Source: Diprion similis (taxonomy: Eukaryota; Arthropoda; Insecta; Hymenoptera; Diprionidae). From it: DNA of 64,000 nucleotides. The DNA lies in the NCBI RefSeq assembly GCF_021155765.1, contig NC_060116.1:4216001-4280000 (forward strand), read 5' to 3'. The translations under genes and the position numbers were made by a program. Below the pieces are notes generated by a model that was given only the letters and a program-made list of their open reading frames with translations, made no database searches and was not told the origin of the DNA. Shown here piece after piece: positions 25,391-40,000 of the stretch (position 1 is its first letter; every line of letters begins with the position of its first letter).

Positions 25391-26917
25391 ACTGTAACAC
25401 ATTATTTTGACTCTAACAATGCTACTATTAAGATTCGAGTTTTTGGTTTACACGCGTTTTTGTGTGTGAATCTGAATTCAAGATTGAAGAATAGTCAAAG
25501 GCAAATAATCCGTTGTTGAAAATGAAATCGATCAAGATCATTCAAAGCCCAGTAATTCACGGGAACAAACGACCGACTGTATCGCGAAATAAAATGGACT
25601 GATATATAATTCCAGTCGCAATTGTGTGGCAATATTAGAAACCGTTCGCGTAGCAGAGGAGGGGAAAATGTGAAGGAGGCCAGGCGGGTCTTTCAGTCTG
25701 TCTGAACGCTCAAAAAATACGAGCAAAACGTTCGACACTGATCAGATTGGAGACGGTGACCGTGTAATAATTATTTTCGAAAGGTTGCTGACCAAATTCA
25801 ACCTTGAGTATTCCCGATTCACCTTGGATGCGTCGCAGACGGCTTTATTGGAAACAAAAAACACCGAGAAGTTGCATCGCATAATGGAAAAAAAATGTAT
25901 AAAGCTACAGCTGTGGGAGTGAATAATTACGCACGTATCTTTGCATTCACGGACGCGCTTGTGCATTTACACCACACATGTATACGTATGGATACAACTT
26001 ATGGGAATGCACAAAAGTGATATTCGGTTGGATAAAAATGCTGAAGAATAGTTTACCGTCAATTTAGTACCGAAAATCAATGAATACCCAAAATTTAGCA
26101 CAGTTTAGTCTACCGATTCATATTAAAACGAAATAACCAACGAATATCGCTTGACAGATCAACTAAGAAGCAACCATTTTTCACTGTTTCGCTCGCAGCT
26201 ATCGCAGAGTTGAACACATTTTTGTTATTCACGATTCAACCGAGAATTATTCACATGTTATATGCAATTCGATTACAAGTATAATCGGTATGCGTCTTAT
26301 AATTAATCTGCCACGTACCTTACAATCCGTTCCTCAAAATATCTCGTCTAAAATACGAATTACGCAGTTATTCAGGTAAAATACGTGTCACAAAGCACGA
26401 ATTAGCGGTGCAGCGTATCCGTACGGTGCTGCCACCTATGTATTAACCATCGAAAAACGTACGGAGGATAATACGAATTGGGGACAACAAGTTAGTCAAA
26501 ACAAGTACCGCCTGCGACTTATTCAACAACGCTGAATTAATAGACGTTGATAATTAATCCCAACGGATGAATCCTAAGCTATTTCAAAATTGAGCCGTGG
26601 CCTGAAGGCGTTGAAAGGACGAAACGCTCCAATCGAGACTCTGAACCAATCAACGTAGTATATTTACGTTGGAACGAGACCGCTGATTGGCCAACCGTCT
26701 GACGTCTGTAGTGTTGACATTTTATCAAAACAAAGCAGCAGCTTCGGTCGCCTTTGCTCCCGCTTACGCTGGTTGGCATTTTATTGTAGGAATTCGTGCC
26801 GTGAGCGTGTGGTCTCTCCGACCCGTTGATATATCGTTTGATAGAATTTGGTGGTGCCTTCAGTTGTCTGTTTTAGCGTTGATAATATAACTTCGAGGAG
26901 CCTGTTGTGCCTCCAGG
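25391..26917. promoter_or_regulatory. Divergent promoter interval of PAIP2 and BNIP3
   Basis: PAIP2 reads left and BNIP3 reads right from this 1.5 kb interval. It must contain the noncoding first exon(s) of PAIP2 and the 5' UTR of BNIP3. The right part, about 26580-26917, is G+C-richer and probably holds the BNIP3 start site. I could not place either start site precisely. Confidence 0.55.
26312..26387. promoter_or_regulatory. Two hypoxia-response-element cores upstream of BNIP3
   Basis: ACGTG occurs at 26383-26387 (context TACGTGTCACAAAG, with a CACA just downstream as in characterised HIF sites) and on the opposite strand at 26312-26316 (CCACGTA). Both lie 530-610 bp upstream of the BNIP3 start codon. 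Vertebrate BNIP3 is a direct HIF-1 target. Function here is inferred from 5-base cores only. Confidence 0.3.
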
Positions 26918-29900
26918 ATGTCGTCAACGGCGAAGTTTACCTCCGACGAGCTGCTCGGTGGTGAGTAATGCTAAACCAATCCTCATAATCACCTGTGAAA
27001 TCAGACGACTAATGAACGCCACGAACGCCACACAGCAGCTGTCAGTGTCATACATACGTTGTTCACACGCAGCCATTTCCCCTGCTCTCGAACCGCACGT
27101 AAACAAACCGGAGATATTCAAATTTCTCCTTCAATATACCGACACTTTGTTAATATTCAATTTACTGTTTACGCTCAGTTGCTACCACCGCGGTGTTTCT
27201 TTTTCTTTTCATTATTTTTTTTTTAATATTTTTATTTTTTTTTTTTTTTCATCTGTAATACGGGTAAATCGATATCAGAATTCGCTTGCTTCTACCACGC
27301 ATTTTAATTGCGACCTAAAATAGACCCGATTTGAAGGGATAAAAAATAGTATCCAGATAAAGTTTCCTCGCATCGCACACCTTCTCTTATAAATTCAATC
27401 CCGCAAAATGGTGTCTTGAATCATGTTAACATGTGTACACAAGTATTTGTCGTAGGATCGTCAAAGCGACGCGATAGTAATGGGAATGTAATTAAATACT
27501 TAGGCAAATTATATCATATATGTTAGATTTATATATGCGCACAATAATAATATGTAGTCAATCTGTTTTGCCTGCAGAGCAGCGTCATTTAAGAGTCTGA
27601 AGCTCACTACTTCGCAGAATTGCTAGTATTTGCCTTATAATTTCTATTCAACCGGTAGAGTCGAATAAAATGCTTCGCTGTATGCAATTTCATTCCTCTA
27701 TGTTGCAACAAGTACATATGTATGTACATAAATAAATGCACGTTACGTTCAACCCGCCTTGTTTTGGAGAGTAGAGGCTGAGCCTCGGAACATCAATAAA
27801 CCCACGCTGTAAGTCGCATTCCTTTTCTGCGTCGTTCGCCGCTCGTGACTCGACTTGTTCGGACAAGAGAAAAAATGAAATTCGAATTCTACTGCGTTGT
27901 AGGAAACTGACAACGCGCTATCAGTCGCGCTACGTTTTACCCGAGCGTGACCTAGGAATAATTATGTGTTCTGTAATTAAACCCGGTTGAAAATCTGTCC
28001 TTGATTTCTTCGTCAATTTTAATCTAGATTATTTTTTCAGCTGTATTATAGATAATAAGGAATGCGATCTAGAAACTAATCGCACGTTTCAAATTTTTTC
28101 CTGCGGGCATTGATTCGGTTGTGCTCGGATTTCAAATTTTTTTTAAATAAGTACAATCACTAATCCGTCTACTGAAATTCTTAAACCGTATAGAATATAT
28201 ATAATCTTTCGGCGCATCTATGCTTCATGCGTAATTTCAACGTGGCACAATGACGAGGAATAATGAAAAAAAAAAAAAAAAAAAAAAAAATGCGCAATAC
28301 GCGAAGATAAAAAGCAGAAAATCATTTATGCATTTATACACTCTACACGAGCATAATGAAGTAAGAAAGAATGAAAAGAAAGAAGGTGCTGACGCACCGA
28401 GAATCGGAAGACACGACGCTGTTCGACGTCACGAAATCATCAGATCCGTTGAGGATCTATTTACATATCGTACATACAGATCAATACATGCTCACTTATG
28501 TGCGGGTGCAATCGTTTATAATTGCGATAAGAACGCGATTATTACTGCAGCATACTTGAGACGATCGATTGAAAAATACTTTGAAAAAACGGACGAATTA
28601 TCTGACGATTTATTTTATGCTTGCAACCTGACGTCGATTTTGCTTCGCTGTAATATCGCAATAATATGTACGCATGTAACGGACACTTGAGTTTTCCATT
28701 TCACACGGCTCTCTGATCAACTTTTCATGTGTATAATAGATATAATATTTCTATAATAGATGTAGGTAGAATAATTAAACGCAACTTCCGGTGGATACTG
28801 ATATTTGAGTTACAATAAAGAAGTTACGTTTCTAATTGATACGTAATCGATGTGTATTCTTCTATTCTTCCTGTTTGCTTATTGCAGAAGCAAGATTCTT
28901 TCTTCCAATACGCGTATATCAGCTAAATCAATTACAAGATAATCAAGAATTATTTAAGATTTCCTCGTACGTTGAATTTAGTGTTTTTCGGTCGATAAAG
29001 TTAGACATTTTTTGTTTCGAATCTGTCTATTTATCGCTAAATTCCACTCTCTCAATAAGGCCGCTTCCCCGTTTTCGTAGTCAGTTGCTATTGGCCTAAG
29101 TTTACGAGGTTGAAGTCAGTAACGTAATTGTATAATTATTTACTTTTCGGTAAAATCGTTATTTCGCAATTGCAGGGCGATCTGATACGCACTAAATCAT
29201 AAACAAGGTAAAACTTATTCATATTTCGAAGACTTAACTACTTCAAAGTCACTATATAAACTTACAAAATAGTCATTTTTCCGCCCAATCTTTTGTTGTT
29301 ACGTTAACGTTACTAACTTCAGCCTTATCCAAGTTTATCTTTGAAGTACAACTCTCTCAATAGGGCCGCGTACAACATAAACAAACTTATTCCCATTCAG
29401 ACACGCGATCTTTAATGTAAAATGTTTACATGAATAATTTTGTAGAGGAAAAAAAAAAAAAAAAAAAAAACAACTTTACGTGCTAACAAACTATCGATAC
29501 ACAAATATTTTTCCATGAAGGCTAAAATAAAAACAAACAGGCGTCTAACCGATGTAAACAACGTATTCGCGCTCGCATCATCAGAGGCTGGCCCTAATGA
29601 AAAAGTTTGTGACTTTTTCGCGATGCAAAATGGATTTCGTCTCTTTTATTATTGCGGCCCTATTGAGAGAGTGCATTTTACTCGCAAATTTCTACCGTAA
29701 CTATGGAAGTAATGAGCGATGACGTATACGCTTTCACGTAAAAAATTGTAGGGTGTTGACATAGAAGCGGAGATACACGCGTTATCATAGATAAAACGTA
29801 GTAGACAATTATCGGAGCGTATCTACCACCTGCCGACGGCTAATCGTCCCGAGTTATTGATTACGTTTCACCAATTTAACAATAAGATAAAGACTGAACT

Positions 29901-31801
29901 AAAGTATACGCGTAAAATTGTCCGCATATATGTATATACATATATATACACACATATTACACGTATGGAATTGATATATATATGCATAATACAAAGATGA
30001 AGACATTCTGCCGTGAAATAACGGTTTTGTCACTCGGTAATCATTTATGTGCTTCTATGTGCGTAATATTCTACGTCAGGAATATAAGCGGCACAAAAGA
30101 GCCTTATATGCATGCACGTATTTACACTGCGACAGTGTAAATTATACGATATAGAACGATAACTCAGTGGCAATGAATCTATGATCTAGCTGATAAGGTT
30201 ATATAGAGCTGGAAAATCGAACTGACATAGTTCTTCTTCTGTGTCGTCGTGTGTTTAATATGTATTAATAATTATCTCGTTTTTCTTTCATTTTTAAACC
30301 GAAATCAAGTTAATTCGAATCTTGGGGAAATTTCTCTCTCTCTCTCTCTCTTCTGCGATTATTAACGATAATAGAAAGCGGGAAGGAAGAGGTGCGGAAT
30401 CTGAAGAACCAGAATAGAATAGAATAGAATTTTAAAACGAGAAAATGTCTGTTGTTTGTTTATTCATGAATGATGTATAGCGTTTAACCTTTGAAGCTAT
30501 TGTAACGAAACTTTCGTATTTTTAAATAACGAATTGGCTCGCTGGGTTTGTTGATCAAATTTTTCTCGCTTTTGTTCAACACTCAATCGCTTGTATTCAC
30601 GCGTTAGGTGTACGTACAACTGCAATAACACACGTTATACGCCTTTGTACAACGACCCACGTAATTTCTTGTAATTCGATCAAGTATATTCAAATCCCAT
30701 CTGCAATTCACTTTTATTAAACATTCGTTGTTACATACATATATTGTATCACGAGGCTAAACCTGGCAGGCAGAATCATCAGCCACAAACGTTCTAATAT
30801 ATTCATTCAAAGAAGGTAATATGAAGTCTGAATATCAAAAAATTTTGTCAAACATCTGGAAACTCTAATACTTTTATAAAATTATTTGACATTCTAGGTG
30901 ATTCACAAAATTTTTATAAAATGCGATGCAAACGTTAATAAAATTTCAGTTTATTCCGACAAAGGAATATCAAAATATGAAATACCTTAACGACACGATG
31001 AAACGCTTATGCACTGTTTCGCAACTTTAACTTTGGAGCATTGATGAATTTTATTGCTAAATATACGATTATGGGTTTGTTGAAATCCAGTCAATTATAA
31101 CGTTACTGAACACCGTGATTTTTTCCAAAAATAACATCGCTCAAGAAAAACTTTATGCCAAATTGATCCTTGTTCAAGAAGAGTGTTCGCATGTCCTACT
31201 TCATAAACTCATCGTCTTCATAAAAAACATTCCCGCAACCGGTAACTCCATAAAGCATGTTCAATCGTGCCTTTTCGTGTAGGTACAAATGCAGCATCAA
31301 CTCTATAAGTCGACTCGATTTAAATATGACAGATCAGTTAACAGCGGGGTCATCATTCTATCGAGGTTATTTTTAGTCAACGGTTACTACATGAATCGCT
31401 CTCCTCTTCAGTCTGCATACTTCATTGTATGCTCTTTACTGTCATAAGAAGAATAAATTCGACGCATCTATTACCGGTTCTTTTCAATATCGTCATGGAT
31501 TAATCCCTGATATCCGCATCCTGCGTGAACGATTTTTTCTCGATATTATACTGACGACTCGAAATGTGGGCGGATACAGAAATCACCAACGATTCGTTAC
31601 CATAGAGACTCCGACATCAGATAACCGTGATAAGAATTATTAACCGCAACAACATGTTGTCTAAATTACACTGGAAATACAAAAGGCCTCTTTTTCATAA
31701 CTGTGTTGTGGTTTCTCGTCAGTTTTTTATACTGTAATATTATTTTCCTTGTGCAATGCTTACCGATCCGGTGCACACATAATCAGACCTATTTATATAT
31801 T

Positions 31802-31832
<31 letters not shown>

Positions 31833-34032
31833 CTGCTGTGGATTGTTATCAAAAAACGGAAGGTAACTTCCGTATTTACGTTGGGACGCTTTCCTGCATT
31901 GTTTTGAATCGGAGTGTGTCGTTTATTATACAACATGTATGTAATATGTGCAGAGGTAAAATTCAGTAGCAGCGTGATGACGATACTCTTCACTTCGTAT
32001 AACACCGTAACTCAATCACTTAGCTTTTTCCATTGTTATACAATCGTCGATTTGTTGTGTATTATCGAAATCAAGCATCAGGTATGTCGTTTGTTGTAAA
32101 ATCGAACCGAGCATTTCTTTCTCCTCCCTCGTTGCCTTTTCCATAATAGATTCAATTTCAAATTACTTAAAGTAAAAAGAAAATACTCGCTTAATAGCTA
32201 ACTTATTTATTTTCTTGTTATTCATACACATATAATTATACTGATAATTACAAACTACGTACTAGAGTTGTACGAAGATTTTGGCTCGTGCAATGATACT
32301 GAACTAAGGTCAGACTATTTAATTTCAAATCAAATAAAAATTCACTACTTTCAGAATAACGTATTTTTTTTTATTTTGCAAAGACAATAAACTGTGATAA
32401 ATTCTTAAAAAGTTTATAACGTGGACTAGAAGAATGTGCAAATGTATATATATATATATACTACAACTGGACAAGAAAGCTGTGCATGTCTGCTTGACAG
32501 CCTGTTGCTCAAATACCGCAATTTTACCTTCCAGCCTCTATCGAATTACCAAATAATGTTATATATATTCATTGGTACGCCTCTTCTTTAAGCTTCGCCG
32601 TTGTTAATCCGAGATTTTATAAGATATGACCTCGCGGCTCGTATGACACGAGTCTTTCGATCTGTGACTAGGCGATGGTGTGTTTGTGTTTTCTATACAA
32701 ACAGCATACAACAGTTGAACTTAATTTGAGTGTCCATTTTTTTTAAATCAAAAAGACTAGCTTTTCGAAGCTACAGAGAATAAATAATTTTTTTGATCAC
32801 AGTTTTTGAAGAGAATAATTATTTTAAAAAAAGTTTTACCATTTCTTAAGAATAATCTATATATATTAATCCTTAATTTTGTCTTGAAAGTATTTATTTA
32901 ATCTGTGTACAAGATTGGAATGAAAAAATTTTAACAAAAGAATAAGCACGTAAATAAATAAAAATCATTTTCTTTTATAGAAAATTTACACAATTTCCGA
33001 TACTACGTTAAATACTAATTGTTTCGAAATTTACTTTTAACCCGTTTACTTTATTTTAGAAATAATACTTTTACGCACGTTATAAATACGATTTTGAAAA
33101 AATTTAAAGAATTAAATATATTGTTTTTATTTATTTATTTTTTTGTTCAAACACAACAATCTATATCGAATTTCTAGTAATATTTTATACAATACGACAC
33201 GCACTGAATACGTAATTCTGAAACGGACACGTGTCGTTGTCTACTTGTAAAACAACAAGAAAAAAACAACAAAAAAATAAAAATAAAATAATTCACGAAG
33301 AAAATACTATGCACATGACGTATAACGCGAGGCGAGGAAGGTTTTGGGTTATCGCTGGGGTCACAACCATTATGGTATAATTAATGTATTACATATAACG
33401 AAATTGCTGACTGGTAAGACTTTTATGCACATATACCATGAATAACGATTACATTAGTGTTGGTATAATTTAACACATTCCACGATTCTGTGTGTTCAGT
33501 ATATATATATATATATATACATATACTTATGCTGATCATTTTCATCAAATGTTTAAATTTTTGCATTATTACAAAGTTTACTTGTTTACACTGCAATATG
33601 TTGTATATATAGTATTATAATTAACATACAGCAGATATTTCGAGTAAATAAATAATACGCACAGAGGACGTTGAACCACCGGACAAGTGCATTGTTACAA
33701 GCTCGTTCAGATTATTTACTCTTTACTTTCGATTCGACGAGTTTTTTTTAATAATCTGTAATATATTCGTTGATGTGTGAAAAATCGAATTCAAATTGGA
33801 TTAATTTCTACGAGTGTGTATAATCTTTTAATGTATACTGTTTTCTTCGCTGTGCTTTTGATACTCTTGTTGTTAATATTATTATACATTTTATATGTTT
33901 GTATATACATTATACATACGATCGAGAAGGGAAGGTGCATGTGGCAAAACACTTTGTGTGTATAAATCTTCTGCGATACAATTTATATTTTTTACACGTC
34001 GTATGGATGATGAACGTAATTCATAAATTACG

Positions 34033-34064
<32 letters not shown>

Positions 34065-37000
34065 CCAATGCGTATAATAATATCATATCTATATATGTAT
34101 ATGTATGTATTACCGTTGCGGAAGAGGACGGTCGGCAATGTTGGTACAGGTGTTTGATTCTCAGGCATGTTTCATGTAATCCTGAATCCGACATTCGACA
34201 TTCGACATTCTTTATTTTCTTGGTTGGAGAAAAATTTTACACGTTTAAAAATATAAACTTCGTAACTGCATTGCAGGAACTACTTTGCATTTTGATGCTG
34301 AAATTATAGACGCAAAATGTAATATTTAATTTTTGTTACTCGTACGTATGTAGAATTGTTATCGAGCAATAATTTTTGCATTCATTTTTCTCGCGTAAAT
34401 TTTGTTTTAAGCCTGATTGCACAGTTTTTATAGAAATACTAAAATCAATTTCAGATCGATATAATTCCTTATAATGTATAAATACTTTATACTGACAATT
34501 CTTTAAACAACATTTATATGTAAGATTAATTTATATTTCTGCTGCTGGTTATGAACAGTATAAATCTTATTTTTGTATACTTTATACGTGATAACAAGAT
34601 TCTTGGTAAATTGGAATTTCCAGCGATATTGAGTAAATCGTAGCTTTTATTGTAAGGCGATACACGGCGCGTGTCAAATTTGCGTAACTTTGTTAAAGTT
34701 TTATTCGTTGTTCAATCCAGTAGAGAAACAGTCTGAGCGATACAGGCAAAAATAGCTGATAAAAATCAAAGTTTAAGAAGTTAAACTTGAGTTAATAGGC
34801 TGAAAAGTTAAATATGGAAGAAAATCAAGACGCAAGTCAAAGCGAAAATAACTTATTGTTATTAATAATATTAAGTAGTCCACATAATTGTGCGTTGTTT
34901 TCTCTCTCTCTCTCTCTCTTGAAATATTGAAGTCACTTTGTTCGTTTCACTTTGAGTTTTGAATATAGATTTTTTATTTTATATTAAGAAGAGATTCTTA
35001 TACAATGAATTTCGGATTAAATTAACGTCAAGTTTTACTTTTTCAATATTGATATTATTATTTCTTTATTTGACTAGGTATAAATATTTGTTTCACAGCA
35101 GCAGCATAACTTCTTGGGGCAGGTATGGAATGTAAATCTAGCTGTTGATTTTTCAATTTTATTTACTTATATAACGTATTGGTTTAGCCTTATATTTCTT
35201 CGCAAACACCGCTTATCCCATCTTCGATTTCTCGCAAAAACGTGACGAAGGAGGAATTTTCACTTTGTCTTTAGAATTGTGTGTAACAATTAGTCGGAGG
35301 CGTCGGGTATCGGATTCTACGAGTTCACGAAGTCGTCGCATGTCGATTTTCACGTAATCCCTCGTACAAATAACCTCACAATTATCAAGTTCGTCGTAGA
35401 AATGCGCAGTTTCCTTGGTAATCTTGTAATTCGACGACGGTAGTTCCACGTAATTATTTCCTTCAAACTTGAGCCCCTTACTGCTACAGTGATAAAGTTT
35501 CGGCATTGATTTCCTTTTAAAACTCATTTACTTCTTCAGTTTATTAAGTATAATCAACAATTTAACGCTACGGCAAATGCGTTAGCAGAATTTAGAAAGA
35601 AGTCTGTAATTTTTTGTTCAGGTATAATTATTGAAAAAGACGAAAGACGAACTCTCGCGGCTTTCTATTCATGTCTATAAAATTATAATAGTGGATCACG
35701 TGATCGGTCGATGCAGCTCGATTTAAAGAATTGAGTCTCGTATGACAAAATGTTAGTTTTTGATATTTTAAGAGCCCACTCCAAAGGACAGCTGAAAAAA
35801 AAAATTTTAAGAGGTCGCTCCAAATTTTTAAAAATGTCAAAAATCGTCAAAAAATTAAATTAAAAAAATTGTATTTTCAGTATTTTGTTTGATTTTTAAT
35901 TCATGTCGTGGTGTATTGATATCGATTCTTTCTTACTAAATTGAAGAAAAAAAATTTATGAAATTTTAATATGAATATTAAAAATACGCTCGAAAAGGTC
36001 TAAAGAAATGCACCGAAAATTGAAAAAAAATTATGAGCGATCTTTCAAAATTCAAATTTTGAACTGAAACTTTCGGAAACTTATTTTTTTTTGTCTATAA
36101 TATTATACCGTAACGAGAAAATTTTTTTTTTTTTTATAAAAAATCGATTTTTGACGATTTCTGACGTTTTAAAAAATGTGGAGCGACCTCTTAAAAAATT
36201 TTTTTGAACTGTCCTTTGGAGTGGGCTCTTAAAACATCAAAAACTAACATTTTGTAACACGAGACTTGATAAAAAAAAAAAAAAAAAAAAAATCGGTTTT
36301 TTGCGCCACCCTAGTATACACTTTGTGTTGCGGAATTTCAAGCATCTGTGCACAAAAACGTCGAGATAGAAAAATGGCGTGAAAGTTAAAGCAACGGAAG
36401 TTCATGTGATACACGAATTCCTGCACATCTGCTCAACTTGCTACTGTAACCTATTATTTTAACTAATAAAAGAAATTGTGCGATAGGAATAAGAACAACT
36501 GTCTATAGTTGTAAAATTGAGATTAGAATTGCACGCGAATTGCATTACTGGAAAAATGAGTCGACGACTCGTGTAACCGCGGTCTGTATCGGTATAAGGT
36601 GCAATCGAAGGAAAGAACGCCAAACAAGGCATCCTTGGTCTTTGGAACAGACGCGTGACCTGGTTTCTTGAGATGTTCAACGCCCAGCAACCTACGCTGA
36701 TCGGGACTCCAGAGATGCAGAGCGAGATTACTGGAAGAAACTGCGATCTGCAGGCCTACGTAGAAACGTCGAAAGTCTAATTTTACACAACACCGAGCTG
36801 ATTCTTTGATAATTAATCCATGAATTTTGGACTAGACGATAAACTAGAAGATAAACATCGTAATTTTTATCAAGTATGGTGAAATAATTTTGGCAAATTT
36901 AAATTAGACATTCACTGCATGGTATTAAGAATTTATTTTATTACACATTTTATACCGATGAATTATTGTTTTACAATATCAATGAAATTCTGATAAATTG

Positions 37001-40000
37001 GAAATTAATTATTTTTTCAAGTCGTCATTCACGTTAATTTCTTTATCACGTTACGTTTCGCAAAATACTTGACGATAAAGACGTTAAATTTGATTTGTAT
37101 AAAGATTTTCTCCTCAGTCTATAAAAAATAGCGCCAAGTTTTTCTGAAGAACAGTTATACTAAAACATGACTCATCCGCATTCTCACTGCACTTGTTGTC
37201 AAGTTGACCGTATAATCTGTAGAGATACACACATGCGTATTCATACGATCATTACAGCGAAGTATGTATACGGATTCGCAAAAAGAAGACAGAGAGCCTC
37301 GCGAAAGCTTGGCTATCCTGCTCGACGTCACGTAGTCAAACAGGAGAACAACTTGTGCGTACTTCGTGCGAGTGGCATCAGGTTAATGTTCCACCAGGTG
37401 TGCATCTCGTGCGCGTTCGCACGTATTCCGTTTCAGCAAATTTACGTAATATGAACACGCGCTACGTATCGCGAAATGAAAGTTGCGGTTCCCGATTGTG
37501 GGAATTTCTTTTAAGGGGCTTTCGCACCTACTTTAGTCAGGATGATTCCAAAATACTATAAAAGTAAACGAAACTCGTTGGTTGGTTTTTATGAGAACTA
37601 ATCGATGTTGAAGATTCATTATATTTGTAATCTAATTCAAAATTCATTGTACTACTCAAATTTACTTTAGCAACTTTACGCGATACTCGTTATAATTGCT
37701 GAATAAAATTTTCTAGATTTTATCGAAGTGTTTTAGTCATTTTTAACACCGGTTAGTTAATTGAACTGATCCACTAGACTGAAAAGTCATCGGGACTCTT
37801 TCGGGTCAAGAGATATTCCACGATATGCTTATAAATCGAATTTCTCTAAACCTCCTTAAATATGATATTGCTTTAGAATTGTCATCCTGAGATCTGTGGT
37901 CAGAATTTTCATAATTTAACTTCATTGGCTACAATCTGAATCCACGTATGTAATTAACACAAATCAGGCTAGACTTAATAGCTAGTTAGCTCCAGTTTCA
38001 TCGATTCTTTGTTTTGGATCCACTTAACGTGGTTCTTTCGGCAATCTAAATTCCTCAACTGTGTATGAGCTAAGTAATAATTTGAATGATTTTCTTAAAA
38101 TTCATGAATTTTATTTTCGTACATCATCCCAACAACTTTTTTACACAAATTATGCACTTTTCCCTAATGACTCCCGAGTCACTAAAGAACCAGCTTAACT
38201 TCCTCGAAACATACATTATCCTCAGCCCATTTTGTTCTGCGTGCCCCGAGTCACGTAGACGACATTTCGGGGTCCATTCACGAACCCTCCATGCACGATC
38301 GGACGATTGCACGTCATCCACTCGTCAATCAAACACCTACAGGAAACCGTCTCGCGACGGTCTGCTCGTTTTATCCTATATAATAATATTAGGGACGATA
38401 AACGCGATGCGTCACCAAGAAAAAATACTACAGCGTAAAAAAGATAACGTAAATATTATGTATAGTTACTGTTGTTTTCTTTTTACTTACTCGTCGTTTG
38501 CCAAATTATAATTGCAAAATTGCCAATGCGTCATATTATTTTTTGGAAAGAAACAAAAATCACGTACATTCGGTACAAGGTATATACTTGCCTGTAGAGC
38601 AAACGACGGTTATAATAATCGATGATAATGATACTTGTAAATATTTTTGAAGTCGAGATAAACAGACCTTTATGCCACTGTAACTGTAATGTTTATACGT
38701 ATATATAATAATGTAATGTTTATACTAGATTAACTATTTCGATATTGATAATAATAGGAACAAATATAAATACGCTGTCAATATATAAATACGATATACT
38801 TTTACACGATGTATAAAAATGTTTTAAACGAATAAAAGCGATATTTTTTTTTTTTTTTTTTTTGTTACGCACGATTCTAGTAATCATACGCGCATAATTA
38901 TTTCTCCAAGTACGATATTTCGCCTTTCCTCGGTCTTTGAACCCTGGTTGAATCACATGACGTTTAGGTTACCGGCTATACAAATCGTAGCTCGACTCGG
39001 GTAAGGTAATTTAAAAAGCAGTTGCGTTTTTGCAATCGGTTTAAAGCATCATTGCGACCTCGCCACAGTACCCGAAATTTATTTCTGTCTTGTTTGGTGC
39101 TCGAGAATATTCAGACCCGTGTTTTTCTACCCTGCATATTAAACCTACAGTACGCAAGATGCGAGCGTTTTATTTATTGATCAACGTTGAAAACAGGATG
39201 ACGCAAGAAAAATAATGAAAATGAAAACTTATCCGATGTAATCGAATTAACAACGAGTCCGTTATCATCATGCGATTTGGTATAAGGCTCTCAGTTACCT
39301 CTTCACAAGTTGGCAACGTTGCAGTTTTTTTTAATCACATCATAACAAAAATTGATCTGCTTATTACAACTGCTTGGGGAGTTTCGTCCCTTTCACCGAC
39401 TCCTGAATGTGCATTTCGTCATCCAGTTCAACAGCCCGGCTAGCTCAGTCGGTAGAGCATGAGACTCTTAATCTCAGGGTCGTGGGTTCGAGCCCCACGT
39501 TGGGCGGAATTATTTTTGATTTTTCGACTTTCTGCCAACCTCAACGAGAAACGATTGAATAATTTTCAACAGTCTTGCAACCTGAATGCAAAGTAGTTAG
39601 ACTAAGGTCTGGTGGACAAGTTAGATGACTAACTTTTCACTTTTCCCATCATTCAAGCGTTCTGATTGGTGGACTAAACTTTGCAAACCAATCAGAATGC
39701 TTAGATGGTGAGAAATGTGAGAATGTGAAACGTCAAAAATTGCATGATAAATAGTCTGGACTCAATTGATGAACTTTTGTAAAATAATCGCAGCATCCAA
39801 CTCTTAATAATGCCTCCGTGCGGTTTTTGACCGCATGCAGTCCGATTATTTTATAAACCGACTCGTCTGCAGTGGTTATCGAGTTGATGATCCGAAGCAA
39901 TTACGATGATTTATAATACCACAACGGATAAATTTAGCAACGATCAACGTCGTCACGGTCGCGTCGATGGTGCAGAATGAAGTTGAATCGATCCTCGTCT

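Noticed and set aside
28250-28690. 146-codon frame beginning with poly-Lys
   Set aside because: The lysine run is the A-homopolymer at 28266-28290. The rest has no recognisable domain.
38086-38511. 141-codon plus-strand frame in BNIP3 intron 1
   Set aside because: No domain, no splice or regulatory context, and composition typical of random AT-rich DNA.
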